Assembly (NCBI GenBank): GCA_964416645.1
Contig: CAYQEZ010000004.1
Location: 1-60,450 of the forward strand
Source of the DNA: GCA-002282575 sp964416645
GTDB lineage: Bacteria > Pseudomonadota > Gammaproteobacteria > Thiomicrospirales > Thiomicrospiraceae
Direction: 5' to 3'
DNA length: 60,450 nt
Part shown: piece by piece, positions 41,249 to 49,521 of the stretch
How positions within the stretch are numbered: the stretch's first letter is position 1
How the letters are laid out: every line of letters starts with the position of its first letter
Notes under the pieces: generated by a model
The model's input: the letters and a program-made list of their open reading frames with translations, nothing else
Told to the model about the DNA's origin: nothing
The model's database searches: none
Program-made: the position numbers and the translations under genes

Positions 41249-43810
41249 ATGAAACATCTGGTCATCGTCGAGTCACCTGCCAAGGCCAAAACGATTGAAA
41301 AATACTTGGGCAAAGACTTTACGGTACGTTCGAGCTTCGGTCATATTCGTGACTTGCCAAAAAAAGGCATGGGGATTGATTTACAAAGCTTTACACCCGC
41401 TTATGAGGTATCAGCAGACAAAAAATCGGTGGTGTCTGAGCTGAAAAAATTAGCGAAAGAGGCAGATACCGTTTGGCTGGCAACGGACGAAGACCGCGAA
41501 GGAGAAGCGATTGCCTGGCATTTGGCGCAAGCGCTCAATTTGCCCGTTGATTCAACAAAGCGCATTGTGTTTCATGAAATTACCAAGCCAGCGATTGAGC
41601 AGGCGGTGACTAATCCGCGCACTTTAGATGTGCATTTAGTCGATGCGCAACAAGCGCGTCGAGTGGTCGATCGTTTGGTCGGTTTTGAGTTGTCGCCTGT
41701 GTTATGGAAAAAAGTACGAACAGGCTTATCAGCAGGGCGTGTTCAGTCGGTAGCGGTACGATTGATTGTCGAGCGCGAGCGTGAGATTCAAGCCTTTCAA
41801 CCGCAAGCCAGTTTTCGGCTAACGGCTAGCTTGTTAGCCGATAATTTGGCTTTTGCAGCCAAACGCAGCAAAGATTTAGCCGATGCGAAAGCGGCGGAAA
41901 GTTTTTTGCAAGCGATGTCAGCTTCGACCTTTAGCGTAACCAGTTTAGAGGCCAAACCCGCCAGCCGCAGTCCGCGTCCACCCTTTACCACCTCGACCTT
42001 GCAGCAGGAAGCAGCGCAAAAGCTGGGTTTTTCGGTTAAGCAAACCATGACCATTGCGCAGCGTTTGTATGAGTCGGGCAAAATTACCTACATGCGTACC
42101 GATTCGGTGAATTTGTCCGATATTGCGCTTGGACAGGCGGGTAATGTTATTCGCGACCGTTTTGGTGAACACTATCATCAAGTGCGTAAATACAAAACCA
42201 AATCGGCTGGCGCACAAGAAGCGCATGAGGCGATTCGCCCAACGGATTTATCGAAAGACATGGTCGATGGTGAGCGCAATGAACAGCGACTCTATCAACT
42301 CATTTGGAAACGTACCCTAGCCAGCCAAATGGCCGAGGCTAAGTTTGAACGCACCACCGCTGAAATTAGCCTCAGCGAATTACCGAATGAGTCGCTGGTT
42401 GCTAAGGGTGAAGTCTTGTTATTTGATGGTTTTATTCGTGCTTACGACGACCGCAGCGAAGAGGATGACAAAGACGAAGGACGTTTGCCACCGATGCAAG
42501 TGGGTCAGACGTTACAACTACAAGCCGCTATGGCAAAAGAAAGTTTCACACGTCCGCCAGCACGTTTCCATGAGGCAGCTTTAGTGAAAGCTTTGGAGGA
42601 AATGGGTATTGGTCGTCCTTCGACTTATGCGCCGACCATTTCAACGGTGCAAGATCGTGGCTATGTGGTGAAAGAAGACCGTGAAGGCACACCGCGTCAA
42701 TTAACGCTCTTGTCGTTAGAAAATGGTCGCATCAGTAAAACAGAACAAACCGAGCTAACGGGCAGTGAGAAAAACAAACTCTTCCCAACTGATATTGCGG
42801 GTATTGTTACGGATTTCTTGATTGCTCACTTCCCTGAGGTGATTGATTATCAGTTTACTGCACGCATGGAAGATCGATTTGATACTGTTGCCGAAGGCAA
42901 AGCCGAATGGCGTGAAACGGTGGCCCAGTTTTATCAACCCTTTCATACGCAAGTGGAAGCCGCGGAGCATATTTCGCGTGCGGAAGTTTCGCAAGCGCGT
43001 GAATTGGGCACAGATCCCGTTTCGGGCAAACCCGTATCGGTACGTATGGGACGCTTTGGTGCTTTTGCCCAATTGGGTGCTAATGAGGAAGAAACGGGCG
43101 AAAAACCCGTTTATGCCAGTCTGCGTAACACGCAGCGTATGGACACCATTAAACTGGAAGAGGCATTAGATTTATTCAAGTTACCGCGTGATTTAGGTGC
43201 AACCACAGACATTTTATCGGCCTATAGCAGCGACGGTACGCTGTTTGCCGTTGAAGCAGGCACACCGCTGGTGGTCAAGCGTGGTCCTTTTGGGCTTTAT
43301 ATTCAAGCTGGCAAGCTGAACGTGACACTGAAAGGTTTTGATCCGCTTGACATCACACTGGAAGAAGCCAGTGCTTTGGTGCAAGCTAAGCTTGAGCAAG
43401 AAGCCAATAAAGTGGTGAAAAAGTTTGAAGGCACAGACATTCAAATTCTCAATGGGCAGTGGGGACCTTATATTGCCGATACGGTGAACAAGATCAACGC
43501 CAAGATTGCGAAGACGGAAAACCCGCATGATTTAACGCTAGAAGAATGCTTACGTCGTTTGGCAGAAGCGCCCAGTAAACCCATGCGTGGACGAGGTAAA
43601 ACAACGGCGAAAGCACCGGCTAAAAAAGCGGCTGCGCCCAAGAGGGCGAGTACAACGAAGAAGACAACGGCGAAAGCATCAAGTGATGCTGCAGAAGCGG
43701 CAACAACAAAGCCTAAAACGACACGTAAAAAAGCGGTAGCGGTTGAAGGTGAAGCGGTAGCAGCTAAACCTAAAACGACTCGGGCGCGTAAAAAAGCAGA
43801 TGCAGAATAA
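41249..43810 (+). CDS. topA: DNA topoisomerase I
   Basis: Type IA topoisomerase that relaxes negative supercoils. The 853-residue protein has a Toprim domain at the start (VIVESPAKAKTIEKYLG, TDEDREGEAIAWH), the core with catalytic Tyr281 (KITYMRTDSVNLS) and EAHEAIRPT. The C-terminal third lacks the four-cysteine zinc fingers of E. coli TopA. Instead it has repeated TopA C-terminal domains (RMGRFGAFAQLG, RGPFGLYIQAG, GQWGPYIAD) and a roughly 75-residue Lys/Ala/Thr-rich basic tail. The tail probably adds non-specific DNA binding, as in actinobacterial TopA. AAGGAGCG precedes the ATG. Confidence 0.96.
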   Translation: MKHLVIVESPAKAKTIEKYLGKDFTVRSSFGHIRDLPKKGMGIDLQSFTPAYEVSADKKSVVSELKKLAKEADTVWLATDEDREGEAIAWHLAQALNLPVDSTKRIVFHEITKPAIEQAVTNPRTLDVHLVDAQQARRVVDRLVGFELSPVLWKKVRTGLSAGRVQSVAVRLIVEREREIQAFQPQASFRLTASLLADNLAFAAKRSKDLADAKAAESFLQAMSASTFSVTSLEAKPASRSPRPPFTTSTLQQEAAQKLGFSVKQTMTIAQRLYESGKITYMRTDSVNLSDIALGQAGNVIRDRFGEHYHQVRKYKTKSAGAQEAHEAIRPTDLSKDMVDGERNEQRLYQLIWKRTLASQMAEAKFERTTAEISLSELPNESLVAKGEVLLFDGFIRAYDDRSEEDDKDEGRLPPMQVGQTLQLQAAMAKESFTRPPARFHEAALVKALEEMGIGRPSTYAPTISTVQDRGYVVKEDREGTPRQLTLLSLENGRISKTEQTELTGSEKNKLFPTDIAGIVTDFLIAHFPEVIDYQFTARMEDRFDTVAEGKAEWRETVAQFYQPFHTQVEAAEHISRAEVSQARELGTDPVSGKPVSVRMGRFGAFAQLGANEEETGEKPVYASLRNTQRMDTIKLEEALDLFKLPRDLGATTDILSAYSSDGTLFAVEAGTPLVVKRGPFGLYIQAGKLNVTLKGFDPLDITLEEASALVQAKLEQEANKVVKKFEGTDIQILNGQWGPYIADTVNKINAKIAKTENPHDLTLEECLRRLAEAPSKPMRGRGKTTAKAPAKKAAAPKRASTTKKTTAKASSDAAEAATTKPKTTRKKAVAVEGEAVAAKPKTTRARKKADAE

Positions 43811-43856
43811 CTCGGCACAGCATTGTGAATATTGGATGACACTGAATGGTGGACGC

Positions 43857-43886
43857 TGGACAGTGTTGAATCGCTTTCATTATGCT
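43857..43886 (+). promoter_or_regulatory. Candidate argC promoter
   Basis: TGGACA (43857-43862), an 18-base spacer and TATGCT (43881-43886) stand about 39 bases before the argC start. No clear ArgR box was recognised. Confidence 0.5.
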
Positions 43887-43924
43887 TAACAATCAACAAA
43901 GGTAACGAAAAGGAACAAGGTGGA

Positions 43925-44974
43925 ATGACGACGCCAATTAATGTCGGTATTGTGGGTGGAACGGGTTATACGGGTTCTGAGTTATTACGCATTTTGGCAC
44001 GTCATCCTCTGGCAAAGGTAACGGCAATTACATCACGCGGTGAAGCGGGGACGTCGGTTGCTAAGTTATTCCCTAGCTTACGTGGCGTGTTGGATGACCT
44101 TGTGTTTAGCACGCCTGATGAGTCTCAGTTGACTGCGTGTGACGTAGTTTTCTTTGCAACCCCGCATGGCGTTGCCGCAGCGCAGGCGAAGGAGCTTACA
44201 GCAGCAGGGGTGAAAGTCATCGACTTAGCTGCTGACTTTCGGTTACAAGATTTAGCGGTATGGGAAAAATGGTATGCCCATGTGCATCCTTCGCCAGAGT
44301 TGGTACCTAGTTCAGTTTATGGGCTTCCCGAAGTCAATCGCGAAGCGATTAAAAGCGCCATGATTATTGGTAACCCAGGCTGTTACCCGACAGCAACACA
44401 ATTGGCGCTCATGCCTTTGCTTGAACATAACCTGATTGATGTGACAGATGTGGTGGTCGATGCCAAGTCAGGTATTTCGGGTGCGGGTCGTAATGCAAAA
44501 ATTGATATGTTGTTTGCGGAAACAACTGATAGCTTTAAAGCGTACGGCTTAAATGGTCATCGCCATTTACCTGAAATTGAAGAGCGTTTAGCGGTGATGG
44601 CTGGCAAGCCTGTCAATGTCACCTTTGTGCCGCATTTATTGCCCATGATTCGTGGCATTGAAGTGACGGTTTATGCTAATTTAACGCAAGACATCAGTGC
44701 CGGTGAGCTGCAAACCTTGTTCGAGCAACGCTATGCTAATGAGCAATTTGTCGATGTCATGCCAGCCGGTAGTATGCCAGAAACGCGCAGCGTTAAAGGG
44801 ACTAATATGTGTCGTCTTGCGGTTTATCGTCCACAAGGTCGCAACAAAGTAGTGGTTACCTCGGTCATTGACAACGTGGCGAAAGGGGCTTCTGGTCAGG
44901 CGGTACAAAATATGAATTTGTTGTTCGGGTTACCAGAGTCGATGGGATTAGAAACCATTGCGCTCTTACCTTAG
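43925..44974 (+). CDS. argC: N-acetyl-gamma-glutamyl-phosphate reductase
   Basis: Third step of arginine synthesis: NADPH-dependent reduction of acetylglutamyl phosphate to the semialdehyde. The 349-residue enzyme has GIVGGTGYTGSELLRIL at the N terminus (NADP Rossmann) and the catalytic-Cys motif IGNPGCYPTATQLAL (about 143-157), then SGISGAGRNAK and a conserved HRHLPEIEE. AAGGTGGA gives ATG 43925; a longer frame from 43832 crosses the likely promoter. erpA follows after 55 bases, an order common in gammaproteobacteria. Confidence 0.96.
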   Translation: MTTPINVGIVGGTGYTGSELLRILARHPLAKVTAITSRGEAGTSVAKLFPSLRGVLDDLVFSTPDESQLTACDVVFFATPHGVAAAQAKELTAAGVKVIDLAADFRLQDLAVWEKWYAHVHPSPELVPSSVYGLPEVNREAIKSAMIIGNPGCYPTATQLALMPLLEHNLIDVTDVVVDAKSGISGAGRNAKIDMLFAETTDSFKAYGLNGHRHLPEIEERLAVMAGKPVNVTFVPHLLPMIRGIEVTVYANLTQDISAGELQTLFEQRYANEQFVDVMPAGSMPETRSVKGTNMCRLAVYRPQGRNKVVVTSVIDNVAKGASGQAVQNMNLLFGLPESMGLETIALLP

Positions 44975-45029
44975 TCAAATAACGTGCTAGAATAGCGCCT
45001 ATACTAATAGAGATTCGAGGGCCTACATC

Positions 45030-45371
45030 ATGAGCGACACTTTTGTACCAGTCAACTTTACGGATAATGCCGCCGCCAAGGTTAAAACCTTGTTGGTCGA
45101 TGAAAATAATCCAGACTTGAAATTGCGTGTTTATATCACAGGTGGTGGTTGTTCAGGTTTTCAGTACGGATTTACCTTTGATGCGACGGTGAATGAAGAT
45201 GATACTGCCGTTGAAAAAGATGGCGTGCAGTTACTGATTGATTCGATGAGTTTTCAGTATTTGGTGGGTTCAAAAATTGATTATCTAGAGGATTTGTCGG
45301 GCGCACGCTTTGTTATCGAAAATCCGAATGCAACCTCAACCTGTGGTTGTGGTTCTTCTTTTAGTGTGTGA
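45030..45371 (+). CDS. erpA: Iron-sulfur cluster insertion protein ErpA
   Basis: A-type carrier that passes Fe-S clusters to apoproteins. The 113-residue protein has the three cluster cysteines: Cys41 in GGGCSGFQYGF, and Cys105 and Cys107 in TCGCGSSFSV. GAGGG before ATG 45030 is the ribosome site. A TATACT at 45000-45005 is a possible -10 box. IscA/SufA are alternatives, but the neighbourhood with argC and anmK and the end sequence fit ErpA. Confidence 0.94.
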   Translation: MSDTFVPVNFTDNAAAKVKTLLVDENNPDLKLRVYITGGGCSGFQYGFTFDATVNEDDTAVEKDGVQLLIDSMSFQYLVGSKIDYLEDLSGARFVIENPNATSTCGCGSSFSV

Positions 45372-45388
45372 GTTTTTTATTGACTAAG

Positions 45389-45621
45389 ATGAGCGAACTC
45401 GACCTACAAAAAGAGCGTGTTGGTTGGTACAAAGACCTATTTAAGTGGGTGTTGACGGCTATTTTAGCGACAACAGCTGGCTTAGCAACGCTATTGACTG
45501 CTTTAGAAAAGCCAAGTTTTTTGTTTTATGGGGGCATGTTTCCCTGTTTGTTTTGTCTGTATCGGCGATTGTGATTGCTCGTAACACGATGGCTGAAATT
45601 GAAAAGTTGAGGGATTTATAA
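45389..45621 (+). pseudogene. Small coiled/membrane protein gene interrupted by a frameshift
   Basis: Starting at ATG 45389 (MSELDLQKERVGWYKDLF, then a hydrophobic helix), the frame runs to a premature TGA at 45574. If one G is added in the run of five G at 45530-45534, the frame continues as SLFVLSVSAIVIARNTMAE to a TAA at 45619-45621. This gives a 77-residue protein with two membrane helices and a charged end. That form matches a widespread type of small membrane protein beginning with a Leu-Gln-Lys-Glu helix. The stop would overlap the next ATG by one base. It could be a sequencing error, a recent mutation, or slippage control. Function unknown. Confidence 0.65.
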
Positions 45622-45704
45622 TGAATGATATATACATATCCATTATCCTACTGCTGGCTTTAGCACCAATTCTTTATGTCACCTTATATGCGCTACGTCA
45701 CTAA
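45621..45704 (+). CDS. 27-residue membrane miniprotein
   Basis: A very short frame encoding MNDIYISIILLLALAPILYV and then TLYALRH: almost entirely one transmembrane helix with a basic end. It begins on the last base of the restored stop of the preceding gene and has GAGGG about seven bases upstream. This arrangement (two-helix protein plus tiny one-helix protein) suggests a real coupled pair. It ends 12 bases before the citrate synthase ATG. Confidence 0.5.
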   Translation: MNDIYISIILLLALAPILYVTLYALRH

Positions 45705-45716
45705 AAAGGAATGTGA

Positions 45717-46871
45717 ATGACGATGACTTATATCCCTGGTTTGGCTGGAGTTCCCGCAACAGAGTCGGCAATTTCGTATATTGATGGACAAGCGGGTGTT
45801 CTAACCTATCGGGGTTATTCCATTGCAGAGTTGGCGCAATTTTCTTCATTTGAAGAAACCGCATTGCTACTGTTAACGGGTGAATTACCGTCGGCGGATG
45901 AGTTGGCAAGGTTTACCGAAAAACTCAACGAAAACCGTCGCGTTAAATACAACATTCGTTCCTTAATGAAATGTTTACCATCAACCACTCATCCGATGCA
46001 CATGTTGCAAACAGTGATGGCTTCTATGGCTAGTTTCTATCCTTCGACTGCTTACATGGCGGGGGATGAAAATGATGCCACTTACATTCGAGAAGTGTCG
46101 GAAAATATTTTGGCGCACATGGGTACTTTAGTTGCCATGTGGGAACATCTGCGTAATGGTTATGATCCGATTAATCCGCGTACCGATCTGTCTTATGCGG
46201 GTAATATGCTGTATATGCTTAAAGGTAAAGAACCTGATCCCGTGTGGGAGCGTTTGCTCGATGCCTGCCTAATTTTGCACGCAGAACACACCATTAATGC
46301 TTCGACCTTTACCGCTTTGGTAACGGGTTCGACGCTGGCTAATCCTTGTTCGGTGGTATCTTCGGCGATTGGTTCCTTATCAGGTCCTTTACATGGTGCG
46401 GCTAATGAAAAAGTGATTACCATGCTGGAAGACATTGGTGATGCCAAAAATGCACGCGCTTATATTGAACATCGCCTAGCGAATAAGCAGGTGATTTGGG
46501 GTATGGGTCATAGAGAATACAAAACGAAAGACCCTCGTGCAGCGATTTTGCAACAGCTGATTCAAGAAAATCTGATTGATAAGGGCGGTAAGCTCAGTAA
46601 GCTATTTGAAACAGCACTGATTGTTGAAGAAGTGTGCAAAGAGTTGCTGGCGCATAAAGGCGTTTACCCGAATGTGGATTTTTATTCAGGTATTTTGTAT
46701 CGTGAAATGGGTTTTGACCCTGCGTCATACACGCCGATTTTTGCTATTTCGCGTTCGGCTGGCTGGTTGGCGCATTGGCATGAACAGCTGAAAAAGAATA
46801 AGATTTATCGTCCCACCCAAATTTATCAGGGTGAAAGTGAGCGTCCTTATATGCCCATCAGTCAGCGATAA
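45717..46871 (+). CDS. Citrate synthase family enzyme
   Basis: Condenses acetyl-CoA (or propionyl-CoA) with oxaloacetate. The 384-residue length is that of the short citrate/2-methylcitrate synthases rather than the 427-residue E. coli GltA. Catalytic residues are His226 in GPLHGAANE, His265 in GMGHREYKTKDPR and an Asp in VDFYSG (about 327); LHAEHTINAST (188-198) is conserved. AAAAGGA precedes ATG 45717. No prp genes lie nearby, so citrate synthase is the simpler reading, with 2-methylcitrate synthase as an alternative. A strong hairpin follows at 46894. Confidence 0.9.
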   Translation: MTMTYIPGLAGVPATESAISYIDGQAGVLTYRGYSIAELAQFSSFEETALLLLTGELPSADELARFTEKLNENRRVKYNIRSLMKCLPSTTHPMHMLQTVMASMASFYPSTAYMAGDENDATYIREVSENILAHMGTLVAMWEHLRNGYDPINPRTDLSYAGNMLYMLKGKEPDPVWERLLDACLILHAEHTINASTFTALVTGSTLANPCSVVSSAIGSLSGPLHGAANEKVITMLEDIGDAKNARAYIEHRLANKQVIWGMGHREYKTKDPRAAILQQLIQENLIDKGGKLSKLFETALIVEEVCKELLAHKGVYPNVDFYSGILYREMGFDPASYTPIFAISRSAGWLAHWHEQLKKNKIYRPTQIYQGESERPYMPISQR

Positions 46872-46882
46872 AGTTTGGCTTG

Positions 46883-47983
46883 TTATGGCAACCAAAGCCC
46901 GCCCAATATGGCGGGCTTTCTACTACCCGTAATACTGGTGAGATTGATGGCTTGTGCCTGTAGCCGTTGTTTGCCCAGCCAGGCAAACAGCATGGCTTCA
47001 ATGACCGCTGAAGGATAGCCGCTTTGCTCAGTTGGCAAGAGTTGATACTCTGTCAGGGCGCATTTTAGCCGCTTCATCAATTCGTTATTCATGACGCCTC
47101 CTCCCGCTATCCAGAGGGTGCTTTTTGGTGTTAGTGTTTGACGAACAACGAGCGCAATGCTCTCGACCGTTAATTGCATCAGCGTGCTTTGTACTTGCGC
47201 TGCGGATAAATGTGTAAACCCTGTCAGTTGCTGGTTAAGCCAGTGTAAGGAAAAGTCTTCTCGACCTGTGCTTTTGGGTAGGGGGTGTTGAAAGTAGGGA
47301 TGAGCCAGTAAGTGTGTTAAGAGGGTTCTATCAACAGTGGCACTGGCTGCCCAATTGCCTGCTTTATCGTAGGCACAGTCGTTATGATGCTGCCGATACC
47401 AAGCGTCTAATAAGGTATTGGCGGGGCCTGTATCAAAGCCCACGGTTGGCTGTTGTGCGCGTAACAAGGTAATGTTAGCGATGCCGCCTAAATTCAATAC
47501 ACCTACCGATTCATTTGGTTTGGCAAACAAGACTTCGTGAAAGGCAGGCGCAAGGGGTGCGCCTTGGCCGCTTAACGCCACATCATCCATCCGAAAGTCG
47601 GCAGCAACGGCAATGCCCGTTTGTTTAGCGATGATTGCTGCGTGTCCAACTTGTAAGCTGAAAGGGTATTCGCCTTGGGGGTAATGCCAAATGGTTTGTC
47701 CATGACTGCCAACAACCGCTATGGTTGAAGGATCTCTCTGATGCTTGCTAAGAAAGGATTGAATGCATTGAGCGAAAACTTGTCCTACAGCGGTATTTAG
47801 TTCGCCCAGTTGGGCGAGAGAAAGGTGAGGAGATTCGGGGAGTGCCAGTAAGCGGGTTTGAATGGGTTGAGACCATTCAAACTCGTCAAAAGCAACAAGT
47901 TTCGGAGATGGAAATTGCCAATCTACTAAAGCGATATCAATGGCATCAACACTGGTACCCGAAAGAATGCCCAGCGTTAGCAT
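46883..47983 (-). CDS. anmK: Anhydro-N-acetylmuramic acid kinase
   Basis: Phosphorylates and opens 1,6-anhydro-MurNAc from cell-wall turnover to give MurNAc-6-P. The 366-residue ASKHA kinase has the N-terminal GILSGTSVDAIDIALVDW (5-22), GSHGQTIWHYP (about 94-104), NLGGIANIT, GFDTGPANTLLDAW and a C-terminal KPAILGGLWLP. The usual SGTSxDG reads SGTSVDA; the catalytic Asp is kept. It ends inside the terminator hairpin of the convergent citrate synthase gene. The M23 peptidase gene is immediately upstream, linking two wall-turnover functions. Confidence 0.95.
   Translation of the reverse strand: MLTLGILSGTSVDAIDIALVDWQFPSPKLVAFDEFEWSQPIQTRLLALPESPHLSLAQLGELNTAVGQVFAQCIQSFLSKHQRDPSTIAVVGSHGQTIWHYPQGEYPFSLQVGHAAIIAKQTGIAVAADFRMDDVALSGQGAPLAPAFHEVLFAKPNESVGVLNLGGIANITLLRAQQPTVGFDTGPANTLLDAWYRQHHNDCAYDKAGNWAASATVDRTLLTHLLAHPYFQHPLPKSTGREDFSLHWLNQQLTGFTHLSAAQVQSTLMQLTVESIALVVRQTLTPKSTLWIAGGGVMNNELMKRLKCALTEYQLLPTEQSGYPSAVIEAMLFAWLGKQRLQAQAINLTSITGSRKPAILGGLWLP
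46894..46919. terminator. Terminator hairpin inside the 3' end of anmK
   Basis: AAAGCCCGCC (46894-46903) and GGCGGGCTTT (46910-46919) form a perfect 10-base stem with loop CAATAT. It can stop plus-strand transcription from citrate synthase; on the minus strand the same bases encode the last residues of AnmK. Confidence 0.75.
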
Positions 47984-47989
47984 GTAGCA

Positions 47990-49357
47990 TTACTCAAACT
48001 GAGTATGATAAGCCGTTTGTGTGTGCTCAGCATTGCCGCTGACATCATCACTAAATTTAGCCATAGTCGCATCGTCTAACACAGGTGTATTCATGCGTTC
48101 GGTAAGCTGTGCCACTTGTTGCATAAATGCTGGCTTGTCTTTAGATTTTAACGGATCACCTTCAACAAATTTAACGCCCAAGGGGTCAACGTGTTGGCCT
48201 TTAACACGGAACTCATAGTGTAAGTGAGGACCGCTTGCCAAGCCTGTCATACCGACATAGCCGATCACATCACCTTGTTTCACGCTGCTACCAGCTTGGA
48301 TGCCTTTGGCAAAACGCGATAAATGACCATAAACTGTGGTATAGGTTGCGCCATGTTGCAAAATAATCATATTGCCATAGCCATTGCCCCAACCTTTCAT
48401 GCTGACTTTGCCGTCACCCGTTGCTTTAACAGGGGTTCCGATGGGCGCACCATAGTCCACGCCTTTATGTGCACGAATTTCGTGTAATACAGGATGGTAG
48501 CGTGCTTTGCTGAAACCCGAGGTAATGCGAACATAATCGACGGGGTTGCGGTTAAAGGCTTTGCGCAAACTTTTGCCTTCTTGGTCATAATAGGTTTTGC
48601 TGGCAGCATGATAAAAGGCGGTATGTTCTTTTTTACCAATCACAATTCGTGCAGCCAGTAGTTTACCCGAGCCTGCTGCTTTGCCTTCGGCATAGGGAAC
48701 GTCAAACACGGCACTAAAGGTATTGCCTGGCTGAAGCTCACGACCAAAATCGATGTCCCACGCAAAAATGTCCGCCATATCCATGATTTGTTGCGCTTGC
48801 ATGCCCGCTTTGCGACCATCTAAGAAAAGTGAGCTATCAATCGTACCGCTGAAGCTGACAATCTGACTTTCAACGGGTTTGATGATTTGCTGTACGGCAA
48901 AGCCACTATCTGTTTTTTCTGCCGAAAGAATATTCAAACTGGAAAAATGGTAGTTAAGCGCAACGAGCTGGTTGTTTTCATCGAACTTCAATTCCATGTG
49001 TGTGCCAGCACGCAGCTTACGGAAGGCGTCTCCATTAGGACTAGCCGATAACTGCGCAGCTACGCCAGCACTCACACCCACGCGCTCCATGATAACGCCT
49101 AAATTGTCGCCTGGCTTCACTTCTACCCATTGGCTGACCAATTCAGCACTTTCTTCTGTTTCGTTAAGTAATGCCAAAGACTCATCTATTTGACGGGTTA
49201 TTTCGGGTAAAGGAAGTTCGAAAGTTCGTGATGGGAAGTTAGCCTGGATAGGTAAAGAGGCGAGGGTTGCGAGGGTTGCGAAGGTTAAACTACTGGCGAT
49301 GACCAGCTTGTGTAGGCGCTTGGTAGGCGCTATGCGGTGTTTGAGTTCTGCCATCAT
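47990..49357 (-). CDS. M23 murein DD-endopeptidase (MepM-like)
   Basis: A 455-residue envelope peptidase that probably cleaves peptidoglycan cross-links to allow growth. It has an N-terminal membrane anchor or uncleaved signal (about 14-35), a LysM/OapA-like region VEVKPGDNLGVIMERVG (about 78-94), and the C-terminal M23 domain with the metal ligands in HKGVDYGAP (about 295-303) and HLHYEF (about 377-382). ATG 49357 is chosen because a strong promoter lies at 49398-49426, upstream of it but inside a longer frame reaching 49459. The gene ends six bases before anmK. Confidence 0.92.
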   Translation of the reverse strand: MMAELKHRIAPTKRLHKLVIASSLTFATLATLASLPIQANFPSRTFELPLPEITRQIDESLALLNETEESAELVSQWVEVKPGDNLGVIMERVGVSAGVAAQLSASPNGDAFRKLRAGTHMELKFDENNQLVALNYHFSSLNILSAEKTDSGFAVQQIIKPVESQIVSFSGTIDSSLFLDGRKAGMQAQQIMDMADIFAWDIDFGRELQPGNTFSAVFDVPYAEGKAAGSGKLLAARIVIGKKEHTAFYHAASKTYYDQEGKSLRKAFNRNPVDYVRITSGFSKARYHPVLHEIRAHKGVDYGAPIGTPVKATGDGKVSMKGWGNGYGNMIILQHGATYTTVYGHLSRFAKGIQAGSSVKQGDVIGYVGMTGLASGPHLHYEFRVKGQHVDPLGVKFVEGDPLKSKDKPAFMQQVAQLTERMNTPVLDDATMAKFSDDVSGNAEHTQTAYHTQFE

Positions 49358-49397
49358 GCGGGGGTAACCTATATTTGGACAAGATAATTGTTCGTCC

Positions 49398-49426
49398 ATT
49401 ATACCTGTGATAGCGGTCACATGCAA
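49398..49426 (-). promoter_or_regulatory. Sigma-70 promoter of the M23 peptidase-anmK operon
   Basis: On the minus strand TTGCAT (49426-49421), a 17-base spacer and TATAAT (49403-49398). Predicted start near 49391, giving a 34-base leader to ATG 49357. Confidence 0.8.
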
Positions 49427-49478
49427 AGCCTGTGTCGAGACTGAGTGGTGCTGAGTCATCTGATTAGTGTCTTGCTTG

Positions 49479-49487
49479 TGGTAGAAT
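49479..49487 (+). promoter_or_regulatory. Extended -10 promoter of glyQS
   Basis: TG-G-TAGAAT with no good -35 box, predicted start about 49494 and ATG at 49522. The same TGTGGTAGAATA string precedes the PIN toxin-antitoxin pair at 59735. Confidence 0.6.
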
Positions 49488-49521
49488 ACAAGCCTATTTT
49501 TATCCAGATGTTGTTGGAGTT

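Noticed and set aside
43468..43899. 143-codon minus-strand frame opposite the topA tail
   Set aside because: Its Ala/Val-rich look is only the reverse of the Lys/Ala codon repeats of the TopA tail.
49358..49459. Longer N terminus of the M23 peptidase
   Set aside because: A consensus promoter with perfect TATAAT lies within it, so the first 34 codons would not be transcribed.
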